Shown here: one piece after another, positions 13,763-13,800 of the stretch
How positions within the stretch are numbered: the first letter of the stretch is position 1
Layout of the letters: each line of letters opens with the position of its first letter
Assembly (NCBI GenBank): GCA_964617355.1
Contig: CAZTXP010000096.1
Coordinates: 1 to 13,800, forward strand
Source of the DNA: CAZTDU01 sp964617355
GTDB lineage: Bacteria; Pseudomonadota; Gammaproteobacteria; Burkholderiales; SG8-39
DNA length: 13,800 bases
Reading direction: 5' to 3'
Position numbers and translations under genes: made by a program
The notes under the pieces: model-generated
The model's input: the letters and a program-made list of their open reading frames with translations, nothing else
Told to the model about the DNA's origin: nothing
Database searches by the model: none

Positions 13763-13800
13763 TCACGCTCCTTGTTCTTTCCGCACTTCGTCCAGCAACC
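13763..13800 (-). CDS. trmD: C-terminal end of a gene upstream of rplS, probably trmD
   Basis: Eleven codons (LLDEVRKEQGA) and a TGA stop are visible; the rest lies beyond the window edge. The ending resembles betaproteobacterial TrmD, the tRNA (guanine37-N1) methyltransferase, and its position two bases before rplS is the conserved place of trmD. The rplS ribosome binding site lies inside these last codons. The call rests mainly on gene order. Confidence 0.7.
   Translation of the reverse strand, partial: LLDEVRKEQGA
13768..13773 (-). promoter_or_regulatory. Ribosome binding site of rplS
   Basis: AAGGAG on the minus strand, seven bases before the ATG at 13760 and inside the last codons of trmD. 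It is a strong Shine-Dalgarno, as expected for a ribosomal protein gene, and rules against the GTG at 13766 as the start. Confidence 0.85.

Noticed and set aside
1..13800. Mobile elements, tRNA or rRNA genes, CRISPR arrays
   Set aside because: No transposase or integrase reading frame, no long direct or terminal repeats, no tRNA cloverleaf and no regular repeat-spacer pattern were found on reading both strands.

Overview
The window reads as housekeeping and accessory DNA from a GC-rich betaproteobacterium (Burkholderiales/Rhodocyclales/Nitrosomonadales-like). This rests on the RecA N-terminus, the RibBX form of the riboflavin enzyme, the trmD-rplS pair, the NusB and ThiL sequences, and the strong GC bias with long antisense shadow frames. 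The lineage is inferred from remembered protein sequence, not from a search. Almost everything is on the minus strand; the only plus-strand gene I accept is a hydroxyisobutyrate-dehydrogenase-like reductase next to recA.

Layout from right to left, in the direction of transcription. The C-terminal codons of trmD are followed 2 bp later by rplS (13383-13760) and a clear intrinsic terminator (13324-13347). A run of eleven genes then spans 13296 down to 1539, with no gap above 35 bp and several start/stop overlaps: ribBX, ribH, nusB, thiL, pgpA, pncC, a fused amrB-amrA gene, the radical SAM gene amrS, a secreted TPR-CHAT protein, an MFS transporter, and an iron-sulfur (6-4) photolyase-type gene. 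This run converges on the plus-strand reductase (645-1520) across an 18-bp gap. The reductase is divergent from recA (1-452, cut by the window edge). The recA upstream region holds a good sigma-70 promoter, an asymmetric LexA-box candidate and nested inverted repeats.

How the genes may work together. The first six genes are core metabolism: riboflavin precursors, antitermination, thiamine diphosphate, phosphatidylglycerol, and NMN recycling. The next three form the AmmeMemoRadiSam set plus a predicted exported caspase-like protein, whose joint function is unknown to me. The last gene belongs to the photolyase family that carries FAD, a [4Fe-4S] cluster and, in characterised members, 6,7-dimethyl-8-ribityllumazine as antenna. 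That lumazine is the product of RibH, encoded in the same gene run.

The most interesting points are: (i) the tight coupling of an AmrB-A fusion, AmrS and an exported TPR-CHAT protein; (ii) lumazine synthase and a probable lumazine-using photolyase in one gene run beside recA; (iii) a RibH about 15 residues short at the N-terminus; (iv) a degenerate GTP cyclohydrolase domain in RibBX; and (v) a possible leaderless start for ribBX just after the rplS terminator. I saw no mobile element, CRISPR array, tRNA or rRNA.
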